DNA of 64,000 nt from Cyclobacterium sp. 1_MG-2023 (lineage in GTDB: Bacteria; Bacteroidota; Bacteroidia; Cytophagales; Cyclobacteriaceae). The notes under the pieces were generated by a model. That model made no database searches. It saw nothing but the letters and a program-made list of their open reading frames with translations, and was not told where the DNA came from. Shown here piece after piece: positions 43,984 to 53,592 of this stretch. The stretch covers positions 43,328 to 107,327 of the forward strand of contig NZ_JAUOPC010000017.1 in NCBI RefSeq assembly GCF_030546805.1. Direction: 5' to 3'. The position numbers and the translations under genes are program-made. How positions within the stretch are numbered: the stretch's first letter is position 1; each line of letters starts with the position of its first letter.

Positions 43984-44379
43984 CTAAAAACCAGTTTTAG
44001 GCATGTGATTTTTAAGTTCATAATCATCTATAAACGCTCCAATTTCCTGAAGGACAAATGGCATAGATTTCTTGACCTCTTTGTCCGAAAACCTCAAAAA
44101 AGAAAGGTTCATTTTCTCCAGTATCAATTGTCTTCTCCGATCTTTAACAACAGATTCAGCATAATAATGGCTGTCCCCATCAATTTCGATGACCAATTGT
44201 AGTTTTTTACAATAAAAATCGACAATAAAATTCCCTAAAGGCTTTTGCCTATTGAATGCATAGCTTCTAAATTGTCTTGCCTTTAGCTTTTGCCATAGCA
44301 AAACTTCAGATAAGGTTGAGTGATTTCTTAATATCCGAGAATATTCTTTTAAATTTCTTTTGTATGGCACATAATACAT
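43984..44379 (-). CDS. DUF559 family (Vsr-like endonuclease fold) protein
   Basis: The 131-residue protein matches DUF559 over nearly its full length. Characteristic segments are LRNHSTLSEVLLWQKLKARQ, FNRQKPLGNFIVDFYCKK with the Asp of the fold, and LVIEIDGDSHYY. DUF559 belongs to the restriction-endonuclease-like/Vsr superfamily; catalytic activity is unproven for most members. The gene is wholly embedded between arms of the same tandem repeat, three units on each side, so it may travel with the repeat or have been trapped by it. Unlike the flanking genes it has no operon neighbours. Confidence 0.82.
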   Translation of the reverse strand: MYYVPYKRNLKEYSRILRNHSTLSEVLLWQKLKARQFRSYAFNRQKPLGNFIVDFYCKKLQLVIEIDGDSHYYAESVVKDRRRQLILEKMNLSFLRFSDKEVKKSMPFVLQEIGAFIDDYELKNHMPKTGF

Positions 44380-44460
44380 ACTAAAATTTAAAAAAAATTT
44401 GGCGAAGTATTTGAAACACCTCCTATTAAAATTGACTTTAGACTATTTTTCTCATAATAA

Positions 44461-45049
44461 GCAAGTCAAAAATCCCCCTTTATCCCCCTTTGAAGAAAAG
44501 GGGGATTTTGTGCTTTCAAGGCTTACGAGCGCATACCTGATCTTACATGTCTTCAGCCCTTTATAATTTCAATAATTCAGCGATAAAATATCTTTTGCCG
44601 CAAATCCCCCTTCAAGGGGGTTAGGGGGATTATTACGGAATTGTTAACCTATATCAGTATTTAAACAATAATCGGCAAATTAATTTTAGGACGAGTCAGG
44701 ATGTTTACGAAAAAATCCCCCTTTGTCCCCCTTTGATGAAAAGGGGGATTTTAGTTGCTCAGGTATTTACGAGTACGTTATTGGCTTTAAATTAAGTCTG
44801 TCAATTTCAATGATGCCAATTCATCGATAAAATATCTTTTGCCGCAAATCCCCCTTCAAGGGGGCTAGGGGGATTATTACGGGATTGTAAACCTATATCT
44901 GTATTTAAACAATAATCGGCAAATTAATTTTAGGACGAGTCAGGATGTTTACGATAAAATCCCCCTTTGTCCCCCTTTGAAATAAAGGGGGAGTTTGGTT
45001 TTTTTAGGGCTTACGAGTTCATTCCTGATTTAATATTTCTCATTTACAA
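44461..45049. repeat. Three further tandem repeat units on the other side of DUF559
   Basis: Units of the same family begin near 44461, 44701 and 44945. Periods are about 240-244 bp, shorter than the left arm because the TCATGCTATCTCAAGCTTAT stretch is missing. The last unit is truncated, ending before the dGTPase stop. Each has the CCCCCTTTG block and the AATCCCCCTTCAAGGGGG block. Confidence 0.85.
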
Positions 45050-45051
45050 AC

Positions 45052-46380
45052 TCAAGTACCCGGAATGGTGATCCCTTTTACTCTTCGGTAAAGAGAAAGA
45101 GCATGTTTGTCTGTCATCCCGGAAATAAAATCCAACAAACCTCTCATTAACGCATAGGCATCACCGGATTTTTGGAGTTCCAGCTCCTCAGGAAGCAAAC
45201 GCAAAATACTCTTGTTGTGGCCGGAAAACCTTGATTTCTCAAAGTGAAAATTAAATAAGGCGTCAGAAAAAGTAGCCAATAAGCCTTCTAATACCTGGTA
45301 TCCTGCCGCCTCCTTTTCCAATACAGGTTGAGATCGGTATATTTTTTTAACAGAAAGCGAAGTAATGGCTTCCAAGTTCTCAGCTGAAGGTATAATTTCT
45401 GTCAAAGCTTGATCAAATTCACCGCTTAAAATGGCTGCCTCTTTCTCTTCAAAAACAGCCGTGGTTTCCTGAATAAGCTGGCTGATGGCCATGGCCCGCA
45501 TGATCGCCAATTTCTGTTTTGGGCTGTTGTATTTTTTAAGTTTCTCCGGTGAATATCGCTCTCCAACAATCGCCCCCATTAAAGAAATGGTCTGATCAAG
45601 GGAAACCAAACCTAGGGTACAACCATCCTCCAGATCAATAATACTATAACAAATATCATCTGCTGCTTCCACAAGAAATGCCAATGGATGCCTCATCCAG
45701 CAATTGTCAGTCAATTGAGGAATGCCCATTCCTTCTGCCAAGAGTTCATAATGAGAAATATTACTGGTGAAGAACCCAAATTTCTTTTGGCTTCTTCTTT
45801 TCTGACCGGAAGCTTTGCACCAAGCCGGTCTTGGGTATTTGGTAAATGCGGCCAAGGTAGCGGGAGAGATATTCATCCCATTATTTTTGTCCACCAGCAT
45901 GCGAAATCCTTGGGCATTTCCCTCAAAGTTGATAAGGTCCTCCCATTCATTGGCCGAACATTTTTGCTGCCATAATTTACCGGTGGCATGAAACTTAAAA
46001 AAATCTGAAATGGCTTCCTCTCCGGCATGTCCAAAAGGTGGGTTGCCAATGTCATGGGCCAAGGCCGCAGTGGCCACAATTCCTCCTATGTCAAAAGGTT
46101 GAAGTTTCTTTGATGCCAATTCCGGATATTTGTCCAAAAGGAATTTTCCTGCTGACTTTCCCAAAGAACGCCCTACACTTGAAACTTCGAGGCTATGGGT
46201 CAATCTGGTATGCACAAAATCATTTTCAGGAAGGGGAAAAACCTGGGTTTTATCCTGAAGATTTCGAAAAGGTGCCGAAAAGATTATGCGATCAAAATCC
46301 CGCTCAAATTGACTTCTCTGAAGGTCCGTATCCGAGGGCTTTAAGCCTTCGGGCAATAGTAGTTTTTCCCAATTCATCAT
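45052..46380 (-). CDS. dgt: Deoxyguanosinetriphosphate triphosphohydrolase (dGTPase)
   Basis: The 442-residue enzyme hydrolyses dGTP (or other dNTPs) to the nucleoside and triphosphate. HD-domain ligands are visible: FVHTRLTHSLEV (His62), ALAHDIGNPPFGHAGE (His109, Asp110, His118) and the later EAADDICYSIIDLEDG. Length and motifs match the Dgt family. Either of two adjacent ATG codons may be the start. It follows the efflux operon on the same strand with a 51-bp gap and may be independently transcribed. Confidence 0.92.
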   Translation of the reverse strand: MMNWEKLLLPEGLKPSDTDLQRSQFERDFDRIIFSAPFRNLQDKTQVFPLPENDFVHTRLTHSLEVSSVGRSLGKSAGKFLLDKYPELASKKLQPFDIGGIVATAALAHDIGNPPFGHAGEEAISDFFKFHATGKLWQQKCSANEWEDLINFEGNAQGFRMLVDKNNGMNISPATLAAFTKYPRPAWCKASGQKRRSQKKFGFFTSNISHYELLAEGMGIPQLTDNCWMRHPLAFLVEAADDICYSIIDLEDGCTLGLVSLDQTISLMGAIVGERYSPEKLKKYNSPKQKLAIMRAMAISQLIQETTAVFEEKEAAILSGEFDQALTEIIPSAENLEAITSLSVKKIYRSQPVLEKEAAGYQVLEGLLATFSDALFNFHFEKSRFSGHNKSILRLLPEELELQKSGDAYALMRGLLDFISGMTDKHALSLYRRVKGITIPGT

Positions 46381-46431
46381 AGCACTTCAAAAATACGAAG
46401 TGTAGGCTTAGGTAAAAAAGAAATGGCCGGA

Positions 46432-47868
46432 CTATTTCCAACCACCTCCCAATGCACGGTAAAGATCCACTACAGTGAGGAACATTTCAATCCTTGTATT
46501 GGTCTTGTCCAATTCTGCTTCTAGTACCCTTGACTGGGCGGTAATCACCTCCAGGTAAGTAGCATATCCTCCACGGAACAATTCATTGGCCGTAGAAACT
46601 GCATTAAGCAGGACGGCTGTTTCTTCATCTCTTAGGCTATAAATATTTCTAAGGTTACCCACACGCTGGAGTTTACTTGACACCTCTTGGTAACCATCTA
46701 GAATGCTTTTTTGATAATTATACAAGGCAATTTTATTGGAAGCTATAGACTGATCGTATCCTGCCCTGATGCGATTCTGAGCAAAAATCGGAGCTGTCAA
46801 ACCGCCCAATATCCCAATGGTCAAGCCTCCGGGCATTTCCAAAGCTGCCGGAAGACTTTCATCATTCAACCCTACGTATGGGGTAAGACTTAGGGAAGGC
46901 AAAAACTCTTTTCTAGCTGCTTCTACATTGAAATTACTTGCCCTAAGCTCATGTTCCGCTTGACGAATATCAGGTCTACGAAGCAACATATCTGATGGCA
47001 AACCGGCTTCCATCCCATAGGGTAGTTTGATTTCCAATAAGGAGGAGGCCCTTTCAATGGGCTGCGGAAACCTGCCAATAATAAAGTTTAATCTGTTTTC
47101 CGTCTCGATGATCTCCTGTTGCTTCTCGTAAGAAAGGCTTTTCGTAGAAAGCAATTGAGCTGAAAACTGCTGCACAGCCAGCTCTGTCGCCCTACCCGCC
47201 ATCTTCTGAATTTTAATTAGCTCCAGTGCCATCTCTTGGTATTCAATATTCCTATTGATGGTTTCCAACTGAATGTCTAAGCCCAGTAATTGATAGTAAA
47301 TTCTTGAAATCTCAGCTACCATATTGGTGACCACCAGGTGTCTTCCCATGCCTGTAGCTAGAAATTTCTCATAATCTGCTTCTTTTCTATTTTTTATCTT
47401 TCCCCAAATATCAATTTCCCAGGTACTCTGAAAGCCTATGAAATTATTCTCCGTTCTGTTGACAACATTTCTGTCTCCATTGATGGTGCCACTAAACAAG
47501 TTGGGGCGGATATCACCTGAACGGTATCGGACCATCCCATTTAAGGTAGGATACATTTGTCCTTTAGTAATTCTATACTGTGCCCTTGCAATTTCAATTC
47601 TTTCCAAAGCGGTGAGAATGTCCAGGTTATTTTCAAGCCCTTCCTCTATCAGGTACACCAGGTTAGGATCGTTGAAGAACTCCTCCCAGGAAATGTTTCC
47701 AATACTGGCAGAGTCCTCTATATCCAAAAAGGTCTCTGGCAGTGGCTCCATTTCTGGCATTACCGGAGCCTCAATACTTTTACAGGCAAATACCGATACC
47801 ATCGCTAGGATGCTTATGGAAAGACGAAGGATCAATTTATTTTTTAAAAACATGGGGTATTTGTTCAA
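46432..47868 (-). CDS. Outer membrane efflux lipoprotein (NodT/OprM type)
   Basis: The 478-residue protein has a lipobox-like SVFAC after the signal sequence, and two repeats of the TolC-type outer membrane factor family. Typical segments are WEIDIWGKIKNRKEADYE and LPSDMLLRRPDIRQAEHELRA. It forms the outer membrane channel of a tripartite pump. The ATG overlaps the RND pump stop by four bases (ATGA), so the three efflux genes are translationally linked: adaptor, pump, channel. Confidence 0.93.
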   Translation of the reverse strand: MNKYPMFLKNKLILRLSISILAMVSVFACKSIEAPVMPEMEPLPETFLDIEDSASIGNISWEEFFNDPNLVYLIEEGLENNLDILTALERIEIARAQYRITKGQMYPTLNGMVRYRSGDIRPNLFSGTINGDRNVVNRTENNFIGFQSTWEIDIWGKIKNRKEADYEKFLATGMGRHLVVTNMVAEISRIYYQLLGLDIQLETINRNIEYQEMALELIKIQKMAGRATELAVQQFSAQLLSTKSLSYEKQQEIIETENRLNFIIGRFPQPIERASSLLEIKLPYGMEAGLPSDMLLRRPDIRQAEHELRASNFNVEAARKEFLPSLSLTPYVGLNDESLPAALEMPGGLTIGILGGLTAPIFAQNRIRAGYDQSIASNKIALYNYQKSILDGYQEVSSKLQRVGNLRNIYSLRDEETAVLLNAVSTANELFRGGYATYLEVITAQSRVLEAELDKTNTRIEMFLTVVDLYRALGGGWK

Positions 47869-50800
47869 TTATTTGAAAAAGATACTTGTGTATTATCTTT
47901 CTTTTCTGAAGTTGGCTTTTGATTTTCTTCTACTTTCTGGAAAGTAAAATGAGCGAAAATCACATACAATCCCGGAATGATAATCAAACCAAAAATGGTC
48001 CCGATTAACATTCCACCTGCAGCCGCTGTACCAATGGATCGGTTACCCAAAGCACCGGCCCCTGTAGCCATAGCCAAAGGCAATAAGCCGGCAATAAAGG
48101 CAAAGGATGTCATTAATATAGGTCGCAACCTGGTCACGGATCCTTCCACAGCTGCTTGTATCACAGAATGTCCTGATTCTCTTTTCTGAATGGCAAATTC
48201 CACAATCAAAATGGCATTTTTACCCAAAAGACCGATAAGCATGATCAGTGCCACTTGCGCATAAATATTGTTCTGTAAGCCCAATAAGTAAAGAGAGATA
48301 AAGGCACCAAATACCCCCACCGGAAGAGATAGAATCACAGGAAGTGGCAAGAGGAAACTTTCATATTGTGCGGAAAGAATTAAATAGACAAACAACAAAC
48401 AAATCAAGAAAATAACAATGGCCTGGTTTCCTGAAGTAACCTCTTCTCTGGACATCCCATACCAATCATGATTGTATCCCTGCGGAAGTTTTTCGGCTGT
48501 TACTCTTTCAATAGCTGCAATCACATCTCCACTACTGTACCCGGGGGCAGCAGAACCTTTTACGGTAGATGAATTGTACATATTGAATCTGGTCAACTGT
48601 TCGGGACCATAGGCTTTTTCCATGGTTAGAAAAGAAGAGATAGGCACCATTTCGCCTTCATTGTTTTTAACCTGTAGGGCCATTACGTCCTCAGGTTTGG
48701 CCCTGTATTCTGGCCCGGCTTGCAGCATCACATCATACATTTGCTCAAAGCGAACAAAGTCAGAAACAAACTGCCCCCCCAATAAAACCTGCATGGTTCC
48801 AAGGGCTTTGGCTATCGTTACTCCATTTTTGGCTGCCTGATCCTGATCAATCCGGATAAGAAACTGCGGGAAGGTAGGGTCAAAGTCAGTAAAGGCAAAG
48901 CCTATTTCTGGGCTGGCCATCAGCTCCTCCACCAAGTCATTGGTTACTGTGGACAAGCGATCTAAGTTACCTGTTCCTGTTTGGTCGAGTACTTTCATCT
49001 GAAAACCACTGGAGTTACCAAAACCTGAAACTGTAGGAGGCAAGAAGAAACTGATCTTCGCATCAGAAATTTCATCACCAAGCCTTCCAAATTCATCTAG
49101 GGTTTCCTGAATGGGCAGGTCTTTCCTTTCATCCCAGGATTTGAGATTGACCATGGCCATACCATATGAAGCCCCGGAAAGTCCATTTCCCAAAGAATAA
49201 CCGGCCAAACTGGATACGGAAGCTACCGCCTCATTTCCTTCCAATTTATGAATCAATTCATCCAATACCTTTTCTGTTCTTTCCACTGTTGCACCCACGG
49301 GAGTGGTTACATTCACATAGACCATACTCTGATCTTCTGTGGGGATAAATCCTGTGGGTAATATTTTACTTACTCCCCAAGTGGCCGCAAAGAAGAAGAG
49401 TAATATAAGCGTAGTGATTCCCTTTCTAGGCACCAAAAAGGTGACATATTGTAAATATTTGTTTTCAAAGAAATTGTAGTAATGGTTGAAACCATTGAAA
49501 AATCGTTGCAACAAGGTTTGTTTCTTTTCTTCTCCATAGTGGTTTTGAAGCAAGATGGCGCATAAGGCAGGAGTTAAAGTCAGTGCATTGATCCCCGAAA
49601 TAAAAATGGCTATTGCCAAGGTCAAGGAAAACTGCCTATAAAATACACCAACCGGACCTGACATAAATGCCACCGGAACAAACACGGCAGACATTACCAT
49701 GGTAATGGCAATGATTGCCCCACTAATTTCTTTCATGGCAGCAAAGGTAGCCGCACGCGGTGCCAGTCCTTCTTTCTCCATTTTGGCATGGACGGCCTCC
49801 ACCACCACGATGGCATTATCCACCACAATACCTATGGCCAGTACTAATGCAAATAGGGTAAGCAAGTTGATAGAAAAGCCCAACCACTGCATAAAAAACA
49901 AGGTACCAATCAATGCTACAGGAACCGCTAAAGTAGGGATAAGTGTGGAGCGAAAATCCTGAAGGAAAATAAACACCACAATAAACACTAGAATAAAGGC
50001 CTCTACCAGTGTAACCAATACCTCATGAATGGAAGCATCCAAGAACCTGGACACATCATAGGAAATTTGGTAGTCCATCCCTGAAGGGAAATTGTCCTGC
50101 TTAATTTGTTCAATTTTCTCTTTTACATTGGCAATAACCTCACTTGCGTTGGAACCGGGACGCTGAATAACCATTACCGAAGCGGCAGGTTTTCCATCCA
50201 TCTTGGCAATCCTTCCATAATTAAGGTTACCAAATTCCACATCCGCAATGTCTTTTAACCTTAGTATTGACCCATCCGGATTGGCCCGGATAACTAGGTT
50301 TTCATATTGCTTGGGTTCATAAAATTTACCGGTGTATTTAAGGACATACTGTAACATTTGCATATCCTTACCGGAACTGATCCCCAGCTGCCCGGGGGCT
50401 GCTTCCACATTCTGATTATTGATGGCATCAATTACATCATCTGTAGCAACTTTATATGCCGTCATACGATCCGGCTTGAGCCATATTCTCATGGAGTAAT
50501 CTTTGGTACTCATGATTTCGGCAAGACCTACACCATCCACCCGCTGCAACTCTTGGAGCACATTGAGATCGGTAAAGTTATAGATAAAGGCTTCGTCCAG
50601 TGAGGGGTCATCACTGGCCACATTGATATACATGAGCAAGCCTTCCACTTGTTTTTCCACCGTAACCCCGGCTTTGGTAACAATTTCCGGCAAGTCATTG
50701 ACTACCGTGGAAACCCTGTTCTGAATTTCCACTGCTGCAAGATCCGGATCTACACCTGCTTGAAAATAAACCTTGATAACAACGGTACCCCTGTTACTAC

Positions 50801-51044
50801 TTACCGAAGTCATGTAGGTCATTCCAGGCACACCATTAATTACTTTTTCAAGAGGAGTGGCCACCGTCTTGGCCGCCACTTCTGCATTTGCTCCCCTGTA
50901 TTTGGCACGAATGGATACAGAGGGTGGCGCAATATCCGGGAAAAGTTCTACCGGCAAGGTGAAAAAAGACAACAATCCCAGCAACACAAAGAAAAGGGAT
51001 ATCACCAGTGATAAAACCGGCCTTTTTATAAATAAATCAAACAT
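47865..51044 (-). CDS. RND multidrug efflux pump, HAE1 family
   Basis: The 1059-residue inner membrane protein has the RND topology of twelve helices with two large periplasmic loops. Recognisable segments are FFVLLGLLSFFTLPVELFPDI near the start, VALIGTLFFMQWLGFSINLL, and GIVVDNAIVVVEAVHAKM. It exports hydrophobic drugs, bile salts or similar compounds using the proton gradient. The closest named relatives are AcrB/MexB/OqxB-type pumps; exact substrates are unknown. It sits 3 bp downstream of the adaptor and overlaps the outer membrane gene. Confidence 0.95.
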   Translation of the reverse strand: MFDLFIKRPVLSLVISLFFVLLGLLSFFTLPVELFPDIAPPSVSIRAKYRGANAEVAAKTVATPLEKVINGVPGMTYMTSVSSNRGTVVIKVYFQAGVDPDLAAVEIQNRVSTVVNDLPEIVTKAGVTVEKQVEGLLMYINVASDDPSLDEAFIYNFTDLNVLQELQRVDGVGLAEIMSTKDYSMRIWLKPDRMTAYKVATDDVIDAINNQNVEAAPGQLGISSGKDMQMLQYVLKYTGKFYEPKQYENLVIRANPDGSILRLKDIADVEFGNLNYGRIAKMDGKPAASVMVIQRPGSNASEVIANVKEKIEQIKQDNFPSGMDYQISYDVSRFLDASIHEVLVTLVEAFILVFIVVFIFLQDFRSTLIPTLAVPVALIGTLFFMQWLGFSINLLTLFALVLAIGIVVDNAIVVVEAVHAKMEKEGLAPRAATFAAMKEISGAIIAITMVMSAVFVPVAFMSGPVGVFYRQFSLTLAIAIFISGINALTLTPALCAILLQNHYGEEKKQTLLQRFFNGFNHYYNFFENKYLQYVTFLVPRKGITTLILLFFFAATWGVSKILPTGFIPTEDQSMVYVNVTTPVGATVERTEKVLDELIHKLEGNEAVASVSSLAGYSLGNGLSGASYGMAMVNLKSWDERKDLPIQETLDEFGRLGDEISDAKISFFLPPTVSGFGNSSGFQMKVLDQTGTGNLDRLSTVTNDLVEELMASPEIGFAFTDFDPTFPQFLIRIDQDQAAKNGVTIAKALGTMQVLLGGQFVSDFVRFEQMYDVMLQAGPEYRAKPEDVMALQVKNNEGEMVPISSFLTMEKAYGPEQLTRFNMYNSSTVKGSAAPGYSSGDVIAAIERVTAEKLPQGYNHDWYGMSREEVTSGNQAIVIFLICLLFVYLILSAQYESFLLPLPVILSLPVGVFGAFISLYLLGLQNNIYAQVALIMLIGLLGKNAILIVEFAIQKRESGHSVIQAAVEGSVTRLRPILMTSFAFIAGLLPLAMATGAGALGNRSIGTAAAGGMLIGTIFGLIIIPGLYVIFAHFTFQKVEENQKPTSEKKDNTQVSFSNN

Positions 51045-51047
51045 AGC

Positions 51048-52232
51048 TTATTGTTCTGTACTGGTAGGCATTACTTCTGCAAGGGTATCGTCATTTTCCG
51101 GTAAGGCAGCATCTGTCTCCCCTGCAATAATTTTTGGTTGGATGGTCATTCCATCTTTTACGTTTTGGATGCCTTCATACACCATGCGCTCTCCTACTTC
51201 CAAACCGGATTCTATGACATAATAATGGGAAAATCTTGCTCTAGGGACAATACTGCGCATTTCCACTGTGTTGTCTTCTTTCACAATGTATACAAAACTC
51301 CTGTCCTGAATTTCAAAAACCGCCTTTTGAGGTATAATAATTGCGTTCCTTATCTTATTGGTAAGAATGATTTTACCTGTTGCACCATGTTTAAGGATTT
51401 TACTAGGGTTAGGAAATAAAGCCCTAAAGGCAATGGAACCGGTATTGGCGTTGAATTCTCCTTGCATGGTTTCGATGATGCCATCATATGGATAGGGAGC
51501 GCCATCTGCAAGTACCAACTGAACCACATTGTTTTCTGTGGTTTCGCCTTTTGACTTGATGTATTCAAGGTATTCTTTTTCGGAAACATTGAAATAGACA
51601 TGCACAGAACTAATGTTGGAAACAGTAGTAAACAAACTGCCTTGATCTACCAAACTACCTGTTTTTAAAGGGATTCTATCAATAATCCCATCAAAAGGGG
51701 CCCTGATATTGGTATAGGACAATTGAACTTGGGCATTGTCTAAGGCTGATTTTGCCTCTTCAATCTGGGCCAGCACGGCATCGTATTTTGCTTTTGTCAG
51801 ATTTAGCTCTGATTCAGAGATGACATTTTTGTCAACCATTATTTTTAGGCGGTCTACCTCAAACTCTATTACTTTGGCTTCCGCCTTGGCAGTTTCCAAA
51901 TTGGCTTTGGCTTTGGCTAACTCAGCCTTGTACTCCTGCTCATTGGTTTTGAAGAGAATTTGGCCTTTCTTAACCTCCTGGCCTTCATCCACATTTACTT
52001 TTTCAAGAAACCCTTGAACCCGAGCCCTAAGTTCCACATTCTGAATGGCTTTGATGTCTGCCACATAATCTCTGTGCAATATGGTGTCTGAAGCCACCAC
52101 CTCTATTACCGGAAATTCTTTGATGGCTTCGGCCTTTTTCCCCGTCTTATTGTCACTATTACATGAAAAAATGACAACCATCGGAATAAAAAAGGTGAAA
52201 ATCCCGATCTTGTTTAATTTTATCTTACTCAT
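51048..52232 (-). CDS. RND efflux periplasmic adaptor (membrane fusion lipoprotein)
   Basis: The start is set at the ATG at 52232 (MSKIKLNKIG). A TTG at 52244 is in frame but adds only four residues. A lipobox (VVIFSC) suggests lipid anchoring. The adaptor has a lipoyl/barrel-sandwich domain with RARVQGFLEKVNVDEGQEVKK, then a coiled hairpin (AKANLETAKAEAKVIEFEVDR), then a beta barrel. It links pump and outer membrane channel. It is the first gene of the efflux operon. No local regulator gene is present. Confidence 0.93.
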   Translation of the reverse strand: MSKIKLNKIGIFTFFIPMVVIFSCNSDNKTGKKAEAIKEFPVIEVVASDTILHRDYVADIKAIQNVELRARVQGFLEKVNVDEGQEVKKGQILFKTNEQEYKAELAKAKANLETAKAEAKVIEFEVDRLKIMVDKNVISESELNLTKAKYDAVLAQIEEAKSALDNAQVQLSYTNIRAPFDGIIDRIPLKTGSLVDQGSLFTTVSNISSVHVYFNVSEKEYLEYIKSKGETTENNVVQLVLADGAPYPYDGIIETMQGEFNANTGSIAFRALFPNPSKILKHGATGKIILTNKIRNAIIIPQKAVFEIQDRSFVYIVKEDNTVEMRSIVPRARFSHYYVIESGLEVGERMVYEGIQNVKDGMTIQPKIIAGETDAALPENDDTLAEVMPTSTEQ

Positions 52233-52448
52233 ATTCGATGCCAAAACTAGTTTTACTTTTATTCAAGTGATGTGCTTTTTACACTTTAAAGCAACAACAA
52301 ATAATACAATAATTTTGGTGAAAACCAGATAGATTTTTCCAAAGTAACTTTTACAGGCTTTCAACGGGCAATATCATGGATAAGTAAGCGCGCCGGCCAA
52401 TCCAAGGATTAAGGCTTCTACAAAGCCTGTTCATTCTATTACTTATTG

Positions 52449-52456
52449 TATATTTG
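52449..52456 (+). promoter_or_regulatory. Bacteroidetes-type -7 box
   Basis: TATATTTG matches TAnnTTTG and lies 22 bp before the ATG at 52478. No clear -33 box is present. It overlaps an in-frame TTG at 52454 and so argues against that upstream start. Confidence 0.4.
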
Positions 52457-52477
52457 CAGCAATTTAATAGCAAAAAC

Positions 52478-53539
52478 ATGTTCAAAAGACCACTATCATT
52501 ACTAGCCCTTTTAAGCTTAAACTTTAATGCATTTTCTCAGGATATTCCGCAGCCCAGAAGCTACTTAGCCTATCAAGTGTCGGAAAAGCCAATAGTAGAC
52601 GGGCAACTAAACGAAGCCGCTTGGCAAGCCGCAGATTGGTCCGAGCCCTTTCTCGATATTCAAGGTCCTGACTTGCCCACTCCCAATCAATTGACCCAAA
52701 TGAAAATGCTTTGGGATGAACAGCACTTATACATAGGAGTCAAACTATATGAAAAAAACATTTGGGCCACTTATACTGAAAGAGAATCTGTTATCTTCCA
52801 TGAGAATGACATTGAAGTATTTATAGATCCGGATGGTGACACCCACAATTATTATGAAATTGAGGTCAATGCCTTGGGGACGCTCTGGGACCTGCTACTT
52901 ACCAAGCCCTACAAAAACGGCGGTAAGCCAATCAATGGATGGAATATCAACGATCTAGAATACGCAATCCATCTAAGTGGAACAGTCAATGACCCTACAG
53001 ATGTGGATGATTATTGGTCCATAGAAATGGCCATTCCATGGAAAAGCCTCTCCCAATCCGGCCCATCCTATAAAGCCCCTGTTGATGGTGACCAATGGCG
53101 CATCAACTTTTCAAGGGTGCAATGGCAAATAGAGCCCAAATCCAATGGGTATAAAAAAACCATCAATCCAAAAACCGGTAAGGCATTTCCTGAAGACAAT
53201 TGGGTTTGGTCACCTATGGGACCAATCAATATGCACCTTCCAGAACGCTGGGGTTATTTACAGTTTTCGGAGATCAATATTGGGGAAGGAAAGCAAGCTT
53301 TTAAAGCTGAGCCCAAAGAAAAAATCAAAAATGAGTTGAGGAAGCTCTATGATGCAGAGAAGCAATTTTTTGCAGGAAATGGACGGTATACCAACAAATT
53401 ATCTGATTTAAACGTTGATACTAGCCTAACCAAGGTGGAAATTGAAGCCACCAAATCTTGGTTTAAAATTTCCAGCCCGGCTGTTACCAATGGTGAATAC
53501 TGGCATATCACCGAAGACAGTAAGATTTGGAAAAAATAA
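52478..53539 (+). CDS. Secreted CBM9-like carbohydrate-binding protein
   Basis: The ATG at 52478 begins a signal peptide (MFKRPLSLLALL to FNAFSQ). The rest is a family 9-like carbohydrate-binding fold, with PIVDGQLNEAAWQAADWSEP, FHENDIEVFIDPDGD, YYEIEVNALGTLWD and WRINFSRVQW as typical parts. The C-terminal 70 residues are helical. Family 9-like modules bind glycans and are often attached to catalytic domains; this protein has none. It is probably periplasmic or surface-located. It precedes the DUF4382 lipoprotein by 53 bp, and ribD follows. Confidence 0.85.
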   Translation: MFKRPLSLLALLSLNFNAFSQDIPQPRSYLAYQVSEKPIVDGQLNEAAWQAADWSEPFLDIQGPDLPTPNQLTQMKMLWDEQHLYIGVKLYEKNIWATYTERESVIFHENDIEVFIDPDGDTHNYYEIEVNALGTLWDLLLTKPYKNGGKPINGWNINDLEYAIHLSGTVNDPTDVDDYWSIEMAIPWKSLSQSGPSYKAPVDGDQWRINFSRVQWQIEPKSNGYKKTINPKTGKAFPEDNWVWSPMGPINMHLPERWGYLQFSEINIGEGKQAFKAEPKEKIKNELRKLYDAEKQFFAGNGRYTNKLSDLNVDTSLTKVEIEATKSWFKISSPAVTNGEYWHITEDSKIWKK

Positions 53540-53592
53540 ATGGCAATTCCGCAGAAGGAGGTATTCATTCAAACCATGGCAAATCTCATCTC

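Noticed and set aside
43190..45049. Tandem repeats considered as a CRISPR array
   Set aside because: Units are 240-275 bp with near-identical interiors, there are no variable spacers of 30-40 bp, and no cas gene is near.
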